Source: Moniliophthora roreri (taxonomy: Eukaryota > Basidiomycota > Agaricomycetes > Agaricales > Marasmiaceae). Taken from it: a stretch of DNA of 64,000 nt. The stretch lies in contig LATX02000238.1 in NCBI GenBank assembly GCA_001466705.2, positions 1-64,000 on the forward strand, in the 5' to 3' direction. A model generated the notes under the pieces. It saw only the letters and a list, made by a program, of their open reading frames with translations. It was not told where the DNA came from and did no database searches. A program made the translations under genes and the position numbers. Below are positions 11,378-22,898 of the stretch, one piece after another (position 1 is the stretch's first letter; each line of letters starts with the position of its first letter).

Positions 11378-11846
11378 TGTTACATTACTTGCGCAGCAAC
11401 GCTAACTCAACTACTCTAAGAGAAAGACTTCTCTTGCTAGTAGTTTACAAGTTCAAGTTTGAGTTCGTTCAGTGGATACTGAAGTTCAGAGATCCTTTGA
11501 TAGTGGTGTTGACATGAGTAGATTAACCAGGTCAAGCTGAAGACTTAGAGTCTTAGCTTGAGCGCTTAAATACTGTACAACCGTCATAACGCTAACTACA
11601 TATGTAAAGCGAAGAGTTCGGTGTTTACCTAATGTTTCCCGAAGCTATCAGGATATGAGTAATACAAGTACAAATGGATAAGCAAATGGGGATGAGGAAG
11701 GTGTATAAGTCCGATGGAGTAAGAAGCATACGAGTGAGAAGGAAATGGGAGCTAGGAAGGTGTATAAGTCCGATAGAAGGAGAAGCATAGGGGTGACAGC
11801 GAAGAGGAAAGGAAAAGAGTCTACTAAAGAGAAAAAGTCTGTAACA
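11378..11846 (-). mobile_element. 3' LTR of chromovirus copy 3
   Basis: 469-bp LTR starting TGTTACATTACTTGCGCAGC on the plus strand, as the copy-1 LTRs do, and ending GTAACA. In element sense (minus) it has TATTTAAG at 11572-11565 and, 32 nt on, TCAGCTTGACCTGG (start-site and self-priming motif, 11540-11529). It is diverged from the copy-1 LTRs but has the same functional skeleton. A purine-rich GAGGGGGTAA tract abuts it at about 11847-11858, the expected place for plus-strand priming. Confidence 0.85.
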
Positions 11847-12116
11847 TTACCCCCTCAACAAGGGGCAAACTCCGATTGCCTTGCTTACGATTCTCCATCT
11901 CTGTACAACTCAGTATTGTAATCGTAAGATGTATCCGGCCTATCATCCGTATCCGGCATTTCATCCATAACTCCCATCATTGGAGTTGCCAGCGGGTCAG
12001 AGGTCGGCTGCCATCCCATAGCCTGCTGCTCTTCCACTGAGAGTAACCTCACCTTTTTTGGATCCGCTCCTACAAACAACAATTGAGCGTCCTGATCATA
12101 TTCCTTGACCAACATC

Positions 12117-12800
12117 TCAACATTCCCCTCCGAGATTGTCGTAGGGCTCATCGTTATAGTTTCGTTCATCGTCATAACGGCGACCATCCGACAGAGAGTC
12201 TGAGCCTGAATTAGACCGTCGATGCGCAATGCGGCCAGACCTTCGTTGGTCAGGGCAGTGGCCAGATGTATGTCCAGGCTGAGTCTTGAAGCATCTACGA
12301 CACATGTACTGCGGGCAATGTCTGGCGAAATGGCGCTCCAATCCGCACACACGGCAGAGATGCGGTCGACGAGCTGCATCATCGGGGTCGGGGCCAGAGT
12401 CGGACTTCTCAAGCTGGGCATCAGTGGGCCTTCGACGTTTTCGGGAATTTGGTTCTCCCGATCTCCGTTCTCGGCCACGTCCTCTGACTCCACGAGTGCA
12501 ACCTCCCCTCCAACCGTGGGGATATGCTCCACCTTCCGGTGGAACTGTGGCTTCAGGTGTCTGAAGATTTCTGGGGTCAACGGCGGTCGGAGGTTCGGGT
12601 CTAGAGGAGGTGAGGGAGTCGAACGACTCGACCTTAAATTTGATGTCAGGATTGGGAGTGGGGTCAGGATAAACGAGGGTGTTGCTTGGTTCGGGGGAGG
12701 AATGGGCAGTGGTGGGGAGTCCGGTTTCGTTGTCCACGGGTTCGGAGGTGAGTCTAGAGATGAGACTCCGAGTGTCGTTGATGTCAGGACGGGGGTATCT
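12117..12800 (-). CDS. Zinc-knuckle accessory ORF of chromovirus copy 3
   Basis: ORF3-type protein between pol and the 3' LTR. The readable frame gives a Pro/Ser-rich acidic N-terminal half (SSPEPSNTLVYPDPTPNPD), an Arg-rich linker (RGRGRERRSGEPNSRKRRR) and two zinc knuckles: C-RV-C-GLER-H-FARH-C (CX2CX4HX4C) and C-RR-C-FKTQPG-H-TSGH-C (CX2CX6HX4C), then a basic/acidic tail (RRYDDERNYNDEPYDN). Copy 1 keeps the same pair of knuckles, so this frame is taken as real and the overlapping 325-codon minus frame as a shadow. A role in RNA or DNA binding is likely from the knuckles; nothing more specific is supported. The element is cut at the 'n' (12823). Confidence 0.65.
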   Translation of the reverse strand, partial: RYPRPDINDTRSLISRLTSEPVDNETGLPTTAHSSPEPSNTLVYPDPTPNPDIKFKVESFDSLTSSRPEPPTAVDPRNLQTPEATVPPEGGAYPHGWRGGCTRGVRGRGRERRSGEPNSRKRRRPTDAQLEKSDSGPDPDDAARRPHLCRVCGLERHFARHCPQYMCRRCFKTQPGHTSGHCPDQRRSGRIAHRRSNSGSDSLSDGRRYDDERNYNDEPYDNLGGEC

Positions 12801-12823
12801 GTTCCCATCTGTTCGTCGTCCGN

Positions 12824-13360
12824 CTGATACGCCTTTCGGAACCTGGATGTGGGGGCATACATACCACCCCGAATCTCAGTTAAGCCCTCGTGCCCGGTGG
12901 CATTTCCAAGACAGGTGGAAGATCCAGCTGGATCTTCGAGTCAGAGGAAATAAGAAGCAGAAGGGAGCGAACCTCGTTGTTCTCTCGTGTTCTGATTGTG
13001 GGAGAGACGCTCACCGTTCAGACGCAAGATCACTGCAAGATCACTTCTCCGTCTTTTCTGGGGTATTCGACCCCAAACACCTCGGCAGGCCTCGGAGTTG
13101 CGTACAAGGATTTGTCCAAACACGGAACAAGAATCAAGTGCCTCAGAATATCGTTATTTGAGGGTCCTGCCCGGAATCATTTGAATGATTCCATCAGCAA
13201 AATCCGGGGGAAGTTATAACTGGGTACTGACCCTTGAGATTGGTGACAATCCCCCATTAAGGTCACCGTTGATTATAGCTCCAACCATAATCGATCTCCA
13301 GCCTAATATAGCGCCCAATACCCAGCGCCAACGGTCTTGAGGATTGCAACGAGTTGCTGG
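12824..13360. other. Region without a recognised gene
   Basis: Frames of 60-160 codons exist on both strands but show no recognisable domain. It may be further chromovirus or flanking sequence; the 'n' at 12823 prevents linking it to the ORF on the left. Confidence 0.4.
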
Positions 13361-13374
13361 AGATATAATGGGTG

Positions 13375-13466
13375 AGGGATAATACAATGAGTAGCAGGTA
13401 ATACAACGAGTAGCAGGTAATACAATGAGTAGCAGGTAATACAACGAGTAGCAGGTAATACGACAC
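13375..13466. repeat. 19-bp minisatellite, about five units
   Basis: The unit TAATACAAYGAGTAGCAGG is repeated head to tail, with the C/T position alternating between units. The array is broken on the right by a TIR element, beyond which a diverged unit-like stretch (TAATATGACGAGCAGC) continues. Confidence 0.85.
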
Positions 13467-13472
13467 GTACGG

Positions 13473-14015
13473 CACCTGCAAAAAGTACATAGCATTATAA
13501 TAGGGTTATAACCCTCATAATCATCAGCGAAATGGACACCTAAATATATTGGAATAAAATGAGTTTGCTAAAAGACTTATCTCCAAAACATTTTATTTTA
13601 TCCACACCAGCTTATTATTTATTGATTAAAAATCAGTTTCATTATAAAAATAAATAGGTGTATCTAATAATAAAGCCTTGTTACATTGTTATGTTGCATG
13701 GGTTTTTATATGCTGTTGCACTAAGAACTTTACTTATATTTGAAATTGTGTTATAATGTGCATGTACTGGGGTTTTAACTTGTTGTAATGACTCTATGTG
13801 GGTTGTAATGTAGTTGTAATGTGGCTATAATGTCAAATAATCCTTTCAGACAGTTGTAATGTAGTTGTAATGGGGTTGTAAGGCAGTTAAAATATTTCAA
13901 TATATTGCAACTAGGCTACAATACACTTAAAATCTAGCTGGACTTATTATCATATGTTGTAACCTTTATAATCCTGTTATAAGGATATTATAATGTAATG
14001 TACTTTTTGCAGGTG
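13473..14015. mobile_element. Non-autonomous TIR element (543 bp)
   Basis: Perfect 18-bp terminal inverted repeat CACCTGCAAAAAGTACAT at both ends, inserted in or beside the 19-bp minisatellite. The interior is noncoding, AT-rich and full of TTGTAATG and TATAATG words, and contains the left terminus of the element seen at 1149 (near 13519-13562). A 2-bp GG is repeated at both edges; a longer target duplication is not evident. Confidence 0.75.
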
Positions 14016-14269
14016 GGTGTAATATGACGAGCAGCTGATAATAAAGTGGGTGACAAGGAATAGCATGAATGATGGGGCTTATAACGAGTTTCAAGGGATA
14101 TTGTGAGTGCATAGGAATACNCTTGGAAAACTTCCCTGAAGCGATATTAGTGCACTGTCAATATGAAAAGAAACTAAAATGCTTACTCTTCATACCACTT
14201 GAGAAGGTTAGTCTTGAAATTAGGGGGCATATCTTCAAGAATCCCAACTAGATTTCTATAGAATGCCTC

Positions 14270-15090
14270 AAGGTTGAACGTTCTATGCCTGGCGCCCCAT
14301 TCAGCCATGTCACTAAGACCAAACCAGGTCTCAGTGGAGGGTCAGCAAGGACCTCAGGTATATACAATAGAAAGTTGTACCTGTAGAGCCACATATGCCA
14401 ACGTCAGTTCGGTAGCAGCATCCAACCCATGAATCTTGGCATTACCCCCCCATGTTGAAGTAGCAGGCTTGTCAAAGCCAGCGCTTGGACCGCAAAATAT
14501 AGCATGATACATCTAGGTAATGTTGATCAGTGACATCATATCAGTAGAGAGAATATCATGCACACATACACAGCAGATAACTTGAGCTGGCAAGACTCCC
14601 GCATTGTAAGCAATCTCACCCGTTTTGAGTTTCTTCATTGTACTACAAAGGGATGGTGAGCTTGGGTCCAAAATGAAAGGAGAACATACTCTTGGGCATC
14701 AAATAAATAGTCAGAGTAATGAGCTCATGGGATGATATACCAGGTGGTCATTGGGTGATGAAATCCATGCTCTTGCTTGTCATCTTTATGGGCAATAGGT
14801 GGACTGAGTGACACATCTCCACCATCAAGTTCTGGGTTATTCGTAATATAATCTAGCATTCTTGGCTTCACAGTGGCAGAGTCAGTCTTTCTAATCTTTT
14901 TTGCAGCAGTAGACATCTATTAACAACATGAGTGACAGCAATGAAGAAAGTCTGGATAAGTACGCACCATGTTGGTGCATAGGTCAAAGATGACCATCTT
15001 GTCATATTCGAGGCATTGCTCCAAGCGCTCATGAAGATGAGGGTACCTGTCCTTGAAACATCCATATGATTTTCACACAATCTTGATCTT
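14270..15090 (-). pseudogene. DUF6698-like gene remnant, copy 1
   Basis: Minus-strand exons separated by short introns or stops. From upstream to downstream: YPHLHERLEQCLEYDKMVIF; a Lys-rich piece (STAAKKIRKTDSATVKPRML); HPMTTWYIIPRAHYSDYLFD; and, most tellingly, FCGPSAGFDKPATSTWGGNA followed by AKIHGLDAATELTLAYVALQ. The last resembles the core of the DUF6698 family common in Agaricomycetes (GPSAVF...G.A.IH.M..VT...IAYVA). Assignment is from memory of the family and is moderate only. Function unknown. The 'n' at 14121 lies downstream and that at 15192 upstream. Confidence 0.4.
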
Positions 15091-15194
15091 ATCCAGGCTC
15101 CTTGTGATAGATGTATGCATCAGAAAACAAACAGCACATCGAGATAATATGTATGCGTACCATTTTCTGAACATGGCCGAACATTTTTTCCNAC

Positions 15195-15740
15195 TTTCCA
15201 TGCCTGGCACCCCATTCGACCATGTCACTAAGACCAAACCAGGTCTCGGTGGAGGGTCAGCAAGGATCTCAGGTATATACAATAGAAAGTCATACCTGTA
15301 GAGCCACGTATGCCAATGTCAGTTTGGTAGCAGCATCCAACCCATGAATCTTGGCATTACCCCCCCATATTGAAGTAGCAGGCTTGTCAAAGCCAGCGCT
15401 TGGACCGCAAAATATAGCTCGATACGTCTAGGTAATGTTGATCAGTGACATCATATCAGTAGAGAGAATATCATGCACACATACACAGCGGATAACTTGA
15501 CCTCGCATGAATCTGGCACGTATGTTTTTGGAATGAATTTGACGTAAATCGTAGAGGAAGGCTGGCAAGACTCCCGCATTGTAAGCGATCTCACCCGTTT
15601 TGAGTTTCTTCATTGTACTACAAAGGGATGGTGAGATCAGGTTCAAAATGAAAGGAGAACATACTCTTGGGTGTCAAATAAATAGTCAGAGTAATGAGCT
15701 CGTGGGACGATATACCGGGTGGTCATTGGGTGATGAANCC
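15195..15740 (-). pseudogene. DUF6698-like gene remnant, copy 2
   Basis: Near-duplicate of the neighbouring remnant, but it keeps an exon missing there (LPAFLYDLRQIHSKNIRARF), between the HPMTTRYIVPRAHYSDYLFD part and the FCGPSAGFDKPATSIWGGNA part. Probable introns begin GTATG and end TAG. It is bounded by 'n' at 15192 and 15738, so it may be another allele of copy 1. Confidence 0.4.
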
Positions 15741-15926
15741 AGATGTAGCTTTGGCTGTGAGTGAGAGAATATTTTTTTTTGCTCTTGGTTAGATGTCTTG
15801 AATAAGTATGGTGTCTTCCACTTGTGAATATATTCCTTGGCCAGGCATTTAGGGTGAAAGGAGTTGAGTGAAATATCATTACCCTGACAGGGTGGTCTAG
15901 GTATTTGAGGGGGTGAGGATGAGCGT
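15741..15926 (-). other. Possible exon of unknown gene
   Basis: The minus frame reads SFHPKCLAKEYIHKWKTPYL and continues with Lys-rich sequence for about 45 codons without a stop. No family recognised. It lies between an 'n' and repeat A4. Confidence 0.25.
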
Positions 15927-17680
15927 TAATATGTCGAACCTAGAAAAGACCCACTTTTATTCATTTTACACTACTTTTGAATTGGAACACTTTAATATGA
16001 CACAAGATAACAGGTAATAAGGACTAGAGTAAGCCCAGTCTACTAGTCATTGCTTTAGAGAAGCTATAGTACCTTGGAAAGTACAAAGAGCTATAGGATA
16101 CACTATACAGAGGTGTCTAAGCTGTACTTTCTGACTTATCTATGTATCAGATCCAAAACAGATCACTCCCGAAACCTGTAGAGAACCTAACTATGGCCCA
16201 ATGAACACATTGGCTAGTTAACCAAGCTCTTGAAGTGCTATCAATGGGATTTTAAATTCTACTTTACCTTTCTATGACATCTGCAAGGTGCAACATGCAG
16301 TCAAACAGTACAGAGGTACTTAGAGGAGACATCAGAACAGAAAGACAACTTAGAACAGGAACGATCACAGAACGATCCTCCTCTGAAGTCAATATATGGA
16401 TCAAAGTCAAAGCAGGCAATCTCTTAATAAAGAGTTCCCTGGTGGCTAAACAATATGAGATAAACTAACTAGGTATAAAGTCATCTCAGAAAGAAGGAAA
16501 TCACTTCTGAAGGACATCTACTACCTACAGACAGATATAACGAGACATCAAAAGAATATCTAATGCATAAGAAGTCCTAAATAAGACCAAGTGTGCATTG
16601 TCAAAGGAGATAGAAACAGTAACAGTGTGTTCTGACCTTGGAAGCTTTGGCATCTAGACCCCTTTCGATGTGCGGATACTAGAAAGGGGAATGCTGTAAA
16701 GAAACAGGACAGATACAGCCATCTGCTCATAGATACCTGACTTAGAAAAGAGAAAATACAAATTGTAGAGTCCAGAACACCTGGAGATGTAGATACCCAT
16801 ATGGATATGGTTGGATACCCTAGTGGCCAGACTCTGTGACATCCGATTATTCCCTTGTTTAGTATCTCAGTCACTCATTTATCATTTTGTGAATTATCAG
16901 ACATTATTTATAATTTTCTGTAGATATATTCCCTGGACCATATATAAGGACAGCTAGATATTCATATATACTCAAGTAACTCTGCCCCCTCTGATTGTGA
17001 ATACATGAAGAGTTTGTTTGATATATAAATTTGTGTGCCATTCCAGTTTTGCTTCCTCACTTCAGGCCCTGGAGATTGGTTCTGAGTGACTCCAGAGAGA
17101 TAGAATCTGATAACAAACTTGCGTTGTAAGAGATAAGAGTAACATCTTGAGTGTGTTGTAGCACTTTTCTAAGAGACACTTTACACCAAGAAGGAGCCTT
17201 GGGCACTTGGAGTGTGGCCTGTGTTGGGTATCAGGTTGCGACACACTTAGAGTCTTAGCAAGAGGTGTGCCTGCACTAAGCTCTTTGTAGAAACTGGTCT
17301 AGAACCTTTTCCAGTACATGGTGTGCTGTAGTTGTCTTAAGGAAGTCTTGAACTCTGTAGGGTCAGACTATATTGGCTACCAAGTCTTTGTATGGGACTG
17401 TAGCTCTTGTGTTTGTGCTTTGTGCACTGTGTTCTTTGTGTTTTGTGTGTGTGTTTGTGATATAAACTCTTTTAAAACCATATATATACTCCTCTGGAGG
17501 TGAACACCATTGAAGTAGATTGCTTCAATAAGAGAGAATCAACCTAGCTAAGAGTTTTGCTGGCATTCTAAGTGCGGCAACTCTGATCACACTGATCCAC
17601 ACTTGTACAACAGCCTGAGTTAGACTTTTGGGAGGTTATCTTCAGGATAGTTTTCCACTAGTCTTATCTTAGACAAATTA
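15927..17680 (+). repeat. LTR-like repeat family A, complete copy A4
   Basis: Reference full-length copy of family A (1,754 bp), from TAATATGTCGAACC to GACAAATTA. The termini form a 9-bp imperfect inverted repeat (TAATATGTC against TAATTTGTC). A TATATAAGG box lies at 16941, about 1,014 bp in, with ~740 bp after it. This resembles family B, which has its TATA box ~906 bp in. Shared words near the start (GGACTAG, GAGCCC, CTAGTCA, AAACCTGTAG) also occur in B in the same order, so A and B look like related LTR families. No flanking duplication could be resolved. Confidence 0.85.
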
Positions 17681-17986
17681 GCATGGTGGAAGAACTGAAG
17701 GTGGGATTGTAGAGGTATGGGAAGCTATGGGTGTCAATTTTGTGAGAATGGTGTAAGCTGAGATGAAAAGGTAGGTGTACTAATAAGAGTAGAGTTTTTT
17801 GTTGGTAAACCAGTAAGAAAGGAGATTCAATGAGCAGATGATGAAATTGTAGGAGTGGGTTTGACCTGGGTGCATGGTTCTCTAGTACCCATGTTGGCAT
17901 GGGCTGACTGATAACTGAAGAATAGGTTACTCTTCATAAAAAAATATGTCAAGTAATTCCTCTGGAATGTTGAAGGAAAGGGGTAG

Positions 17987-18888
17987 TCAGAATTCTGGAG
18001 GACCCAACTCCCTGTGTGAGAGAGAGTCTGCCAGATTTGAAGTGGATTCAATGTATTGCAGCTGAAGTGATATAAAAAGCAGATTGAGTGCTGCATAAGT
18101 TTGACAGATTGAGTGATTGATAAATATGTTCAGACTGTATGCTTTGTTGAGAGCCCCAATGGTACCTTGGTTATCAGAGTGTACAAGAAGATTGGCATAC
18201 TGAATGTCCATTTTCTCCAGAAAGTAGACCAGTAGCTCTATGGCTAATGTCTCTAGCCAGCAGATGTCCTGACCTGGGACCTTCCATGTTGGGAGAAGGC
18301 CAAATGCTGCCTACTGGTCCCCGATCTTAACACCGACACCCTAGTCTGTGGAAGCATCTATGTAGATCCTGAGGTCTTGAATAGGACCTTTAGGGTTGAG
18401 CTGGCAGTAGAAAGTCAGATCTGATAGGGCCTCTTTCCAGAAATTTAAGTCTGCCATGACTGAATGTGGTGGGTAGAAGAGAAGATATTTGTTGCCTTTA
18501 AATCTTGACATGAAGTTGGAAAGAGATGAGAGGGAGGAGCACCCTTCTAGGTACATGAAAGTGCAATGGCACAAGGTACTATGAAGCTTCTCAACTGTGA
18601 GGAGGCAACATTGATGGCCAGAAAAATTGGTAATGAAAGATAGCACCCTGTTGAGGTATTTTGTGTGCTTCTTCTCAGGGAGAGAGACCTGCTGAAGTGG
18701 TAGATGCCATAGAAGACCCACATATATGGGCTTGAACAAGAAGTCTGGATCTCCTTTGTCAGCTGGGTTGTGCCAGAGAGTGCAGAGTCGCTCGATGTGG
18801 TGGATCATCTCCTCATGATCATAGGTATAATGGTAGGTGGTGTAGGTGTCGGGCTCAGTGGTGTGGTCTGAGTTATGGCAAGATGCAG
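17987..18888 (-). pseudogene. Retroelement polyprotein fragment (RT end plus RNase H)
   Basis: One minus frame spans this region. It carries the RT-connection part (LPEKKHTKYLNRVLSFITNF, LLTVEKLHSTLCHCTFMYLE) and then an RNase H fold: first Asp in RIYIDASTD, Glu in WLETLAIELL, second Asp in LLVHSDNQGTIGALNKAYSL, last Asp in NLADSLSHRELGP. The pattern recalls fungal RT-RNase H proteins of DIRS type or the related 'DNA breaking-rejoining' group; no recombinase is present to decide. Three stops interrupt it: TAG at 18341 and 18311, both where Trp is expected (DASTD-W-GVGV, GDQ-W-AAFG), and TGA at 17987. Family B copy B1 begins at its upstream edge. Confidence 0.6.
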
Positions 18889-19775
18889 TGATATGCATAA
18901 CTTTTACCTTTTATTTCGCACGCAAATAGAGAATATTTTGCACTTTTATAGTTGAAAATGACATATACAAGGGAATTGAGAACTAGTGTGAGCCCTGAGC
19001 AGCTAGTCAAAGTGAGTAGTAGAGAAGGATACAAAATATTAGCAGAGTAATGGTTGATGGTAGGCCATACAAGGGTACCCAACCACTGCTAGTATGAAAA
19101 TAAACAGTGAATCTGAATACAGAGGAGCATCCCGAAACCTGTAGGGAACCACACCACATCACATCTCTCTATTGAAAGCTTACCAAAGGGAATATTTTCA
19201 AACCACACTTTACTTGAAGGAAGAATAAAAGCCTTTGATGATACATCAATGAGAATATTATTGAGAAACAGATATGAAACAGAGAATGACAAATTATCAG
19301 CGGGGGATACTCGAGATACCGATATCAAATTAGACAAATGAAATAGATGATTGGTCACTGGAAAGGTGCCTGTATCACAGAAAGCGGAAGACAAAGCTGT
19401 ATGACAAGAAGATAGCATGGCTGAGCTTACGCGTACACTTTAGAGGAGAAATGGAAGCATATTACGCATTCACAGAGCAGATGACAATAGACAGAGAAGG
19501 AAGGAACCATGCGGAGTGGCATGGAAGTATAATATTTTCAAATGGAGTCGGAAGGAGAGCTGTTTGATCGAGGAAATTGCAAACAATTAGTGTCAGGAGA
19601 CTGTGCAATTGTCATAGAAAAAGAATAAAAGAGTTTATGGCTATGAAGCCTGACTACAATTGGACACTGTGACAGAGAAATTACCAAACACAGCTCAGTT
19701 TATATAATATTTAGCACCCGACTCAGTTTTATTTGTATGTGTGACAGATATATTAGATTATTTATGTTGTAGGGT
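18889..19775 (+). repeat. LTR family B, 5' part, copy B1
   Basis: Starts with the family terminus TGATATGCATAACTTTTACC and runs to the 'n' at 19776, ending just short of the TATA box. It abuts the RNase H fragment on its left. Confidence 0.85.
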
Positions 19776-19834
19776 NGCCAACAATTATGATTGGTAGAGA
19801 CAACATGATGAGTTTCTTGAGTATATTGAGGAAA

Positions 19835-20458
19835 CACTATGTACAAGGTGTTCTTTTTATGCTATTAATGCAAAGGAAATACACCCAGAATACTACTATA
19901 TATTTGCTTCCAGACAACACTCAGAAAATTCTATTAGTTTCAAGTTGTCATCACATATTGAAAACGGCAAGCATACTCTGGATTTTAATTTCCAGAAGAG
20001 TCTGTGTTTTTCTATTATTTTATGATAATGAAATTATAGAATTATCCTTTAATTTTCTAATTACAAATATACTAAATTTTCTGCCTTATAAAACATTTAG
20101 AAAATAAATATAAGATTTTGAATTTTATATCAAAGGAAACATGTTAAATACAAAAGGAAAACTATATGAAAACTATCTAAAAACTACTTTAAAATATAGT
20201 GTTTTCTCTGACTTTCCCACAATAGAAAATGTGAAATTTTTATCTTATCGTATCAGCATTTTCTGAGGATTTTCAACCAGAGAAAATTCAATGTTTTCTC
20301 AATATGGAAATTATTCTAATATATTGTATTATCTATTAATTCTCAGAATTTGAAAATTCCATATCTTTTGCTGCTGAAAATTTAGATTCTCTTTGCAAGA
20401 AGGATTAAGTGTTTTCTCAATCAGAAAACCATGTTAAAAGAACACCTTGTACAAAGTG
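19835..20458. mobile_element. CACTA-type non-autonomous element 1 (624 bp)
   Basis: Ends with CACTATGTACAAGGTGTTCT at the left and the inverted equivalent at the right (read in reverse, CACTTTGTACAAGGTGTTCT). It is flanked by the 3-bp direct repeat AAA (19832-19834 and 20459-20461). CACTA ends with a 3-bp duplication are the hallmark of the CACTA/EnSpm superfamily. The interior is AT-rich with repeated TTTTCTCA and GAAAAT words and no transposase, so it would depend on a CACTA transposase elsewhere. A relative lies at 37366-38123. Confidence 0.85.
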
Positions 20459-20461
20459 AAA

Positions 20462-20676
20462 GAGGAATGTGTAGTAGAGATTGTGTTGTAGACAAGAAGT
20501 AGGAGGTCAGGGTCGATGTCTTGGCTGGCATCAACAACATTGAGATGGTAATGTGAGTGACAGCACCAGTGAATTCTGCTGTGCTATGAGGGGTGAGTTG
20601 ATCATTGACAGACTCTGAGCATTTCAAGCTAATACCATACCAGATGTGCTGCCAACATGCTTTTTCCTGAACCCGG
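20462..20676 (-). pseudogene. P-loop NTPase gene fragment (possibly NACHT type)
   Basis: Immediately upstream of family B on the minus strand is PGSGKSMLAAHLVWY, a Walker A (GxxxxGKS) motif as in NACHT or AAA proteins. After a stop or intron, frames such as VVDASQDIDPDLLLLVYNTI continue. The first Gly of the motif would lie beyond the family-B junction. Only about 70 codons remain, so the family call is weak. The fragment is bracketed by a CACTA element and LTR B. Confidence 0.35.
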
Positions 20677-21834
20677 TGATATGCATAACTTTTACCTTTT
20701 ATTTCACATGCAAATAGAGAATATTTTGCACTTTTATGGTTGAAAATGACATAAACAAGGGAATTGAGGACTAGTGTGAGCCCTGAGCAGCTAGTCAAAG
20801 CGAGTAGTAGAGAAGAATACAAAATATTAGCAGAGTAATGGTTAATAGTAGGCCATACAAGGGTACCCAACCACTGCTAGTATGAAAATAAACAGTGAAT
20901 CTGAACACAGAGGAGCATCCCAAAACCTGTAGGGAACCACACAACATCACACCTCTCTATTGAAAGCATACCAAAGGGAATATTTTCATTTTTTTTAACA
21001 ATATTTTCAAACCACACCCAACTTGAAGGAAGAATAAAAGCCTTTGATGATACATCAACGAGAATATTACTGAGGAACAGATATGAAAAAGAGAATGACA
21101 AATTATTGGCAGGGGATACTCAAGATACCGATAATCAAATTAGAGGAATGAAATAGATGATCAGTTACCAAAAAGGTGCCTGTATCACAGAAAGTGGAAG
21201 ACAAAGCTGTATGACAAGAAGATAGCACGGCTAAGCTTATGTGTACACTTTAGAGGAGAAATGGAAGCATATTACATGTCCACAGAGCAGATGACAATAG
21301 ACGGAGAAGGAAGAAACCATGTGGAGTGGCATGGAAGTATAATATTTTCAAATGGAGTCAGAAGGAGAGCTGTTTGATCAAGAAAATTGCAAATGATTAG
21401 TGTCAGGAGACTGCGCAATCATCATAGAAAAAGAATAAAAGAGATTATGGCTATGAAGCCTGACTACAATTGGACACTGTGACAGAGAAATTACCAAACA
21501 CAGCTCAGTTTATATAATATTTAGCACCCGACTCAGTTTTATTTGTATGTGTGACAGATATATTAGATTATTTATGTTGTAGGGTATATAAGGGGACGTG
21601 TTTTGTAGGTGGAAAGCAGGAGAGATACTGCCCACTGATTACCAGAGTGTATGACATTGTTGTTCAGGTAGAAGAGCTACCAGCAATCAGTATTTTTCAA
21701 CCACTTTGGGCCCTAGCTTATTTAGTTGTGCAAGAGGCACAGGCTAGTTGAGACCTGAGATTGTAACCCAAACCAGAGATATAAATAAAAGCTAAGAAGA
21801 GCTTAGTTTTTAATGCAAGAGGTGTGTTTTCTGA
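20677..21834 (+). repeat. LTR family B, copy B2 (5' and middle part)
   Basis: Begins TGATATGCATAAC, contains the promoter-like GGGTATATAAGGGGACG and the poly(A)-like AAATAAAAGC, and is cut by the 'n' at 21835. It repeats at 23709-24675 nearly base for base over the shared part. Confidence 0.88.
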
Positions 21835-21835
21835 N

Positions 21836-22898
21836 TTACATGTCCACAGAGCAGATGACAATAGACGGAGAAGGAAGAAACCATGTGGAGTGGCATGGAA
21901 GTATAATATTTTCAAATGGAGTCAGAAGGAGAGCTGTTTGATCAAGAAAATTGCAAATGATTAGTGTCAGGAGACTGCGCAATCATCATAGAAAAAGAAT
22001 AAAAGAGATTATGGCTATGAAGCCTGACTACAATTGGACACTGTGACAGAGAAATTACCAAACACAGCTCAGTTTATATAATATTTAGCACCCGACTCAG
22101 TTTTATTTGTATGTGTGACAGATATATTAGATTATTTATGTTGTAGGGTATATAAGGGGACGTGTTTTGTAGGTGGAAAGCAGGAGAGATACTGCCCACC
22201 AATTACCAGAGTGTATGATGTTGTTGTTCAGGTAGAAGAGCTACCGGCAATCAGTATTTTTTTTCAACCACTTCAGGCTCTAGCTTATTTAGTTGAGACC
22301 TGAGATTGTAACCCAAACCAGAGATATAAATAAAAGCTAGGAAGAGCTTAGTTTTTAACACAAGAGGTGTGTTTTTGAATAAGAAGAATATTGTATCAGT
22401 TTACCAAGAGGGTAACTGATATGCATCAGTATAGTCTGGTGTTTCGACATGAATCAGAGAGGGTTTCAGGCTAGCAGTGTCTAGAAGATTTGTCCTCTTG
22501 AGAATTGTTGCAGAACATAGCTAAGAGGGCTATATTCAGGTACAAGAGGTACCTTTGTTCTTGCTTAGAAGAAGTTTATTCTTTGGGCAGTTTTCTGGTG
22601 GAACATCGATACCAGTATTTGCTTTGAAGTGATTAATAAAACTATAAACCCATAAGTATTATACAAAACGAACACCAAATCTCGATCTGAGAAGTTGTTT
22701 TGAAGGCATTCATCTCTGAACTACTGAGCGAGACATTGAGAAATTTTTCTTGATGTTGCAGTAACAGTGAACCATGCCGAACCAACTTGCAAACAAAACT
22801 GAGAATCAAGAACTTATATATATACCTTTTTCTGGGGTATTTTGGCACCACAGGCCTTGTGTTTTCATAGTAGAGGCATAGGTTTTTGAGCATCTTCA
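21836..22898 (+). repeat. LTR family B, copy B3 (3' part)
   Basis: After the 'n' the sequence steps back about 560 bp (21836 corresponds to 21272) and runs to the 3' terminus GAGCATCTTCA. B2 plus B3 is therefore probably one LTR with an unmerged overlap. Confidence 0.85.

Noticed and set aside
11885..12862. 325-codon minus-strand ORF overlapping the zinc-knuckle ORF of chromovirus copy 3 (possible dual coding)
   Set aside because: Its resemblance to a copy-1 frame (LSLDIHLATALTNEGLAALR against LWLGIYLETATNNNGLAELR) falls on the same bases as the zinc knuckles, so it is best explained as a shadow of conserved knuckle codons. The copy-1 counterpart has several stops.
13375..13466. Possible CRISPR-like array (regular short repeats)
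   Set aside because: The 19-bp units are contiguous with no unique spacers, and the genome is eukaryotic; it is a minisatellite.
15927..17680. Family A as a DNA transposon bounded by 9-bp inverted ends
   Set aside because: No transposase and no consistent target duplication were seen, and the internal layout matches LTR family B with a central TATA box; kept as LTR-like with the end structure flagged.
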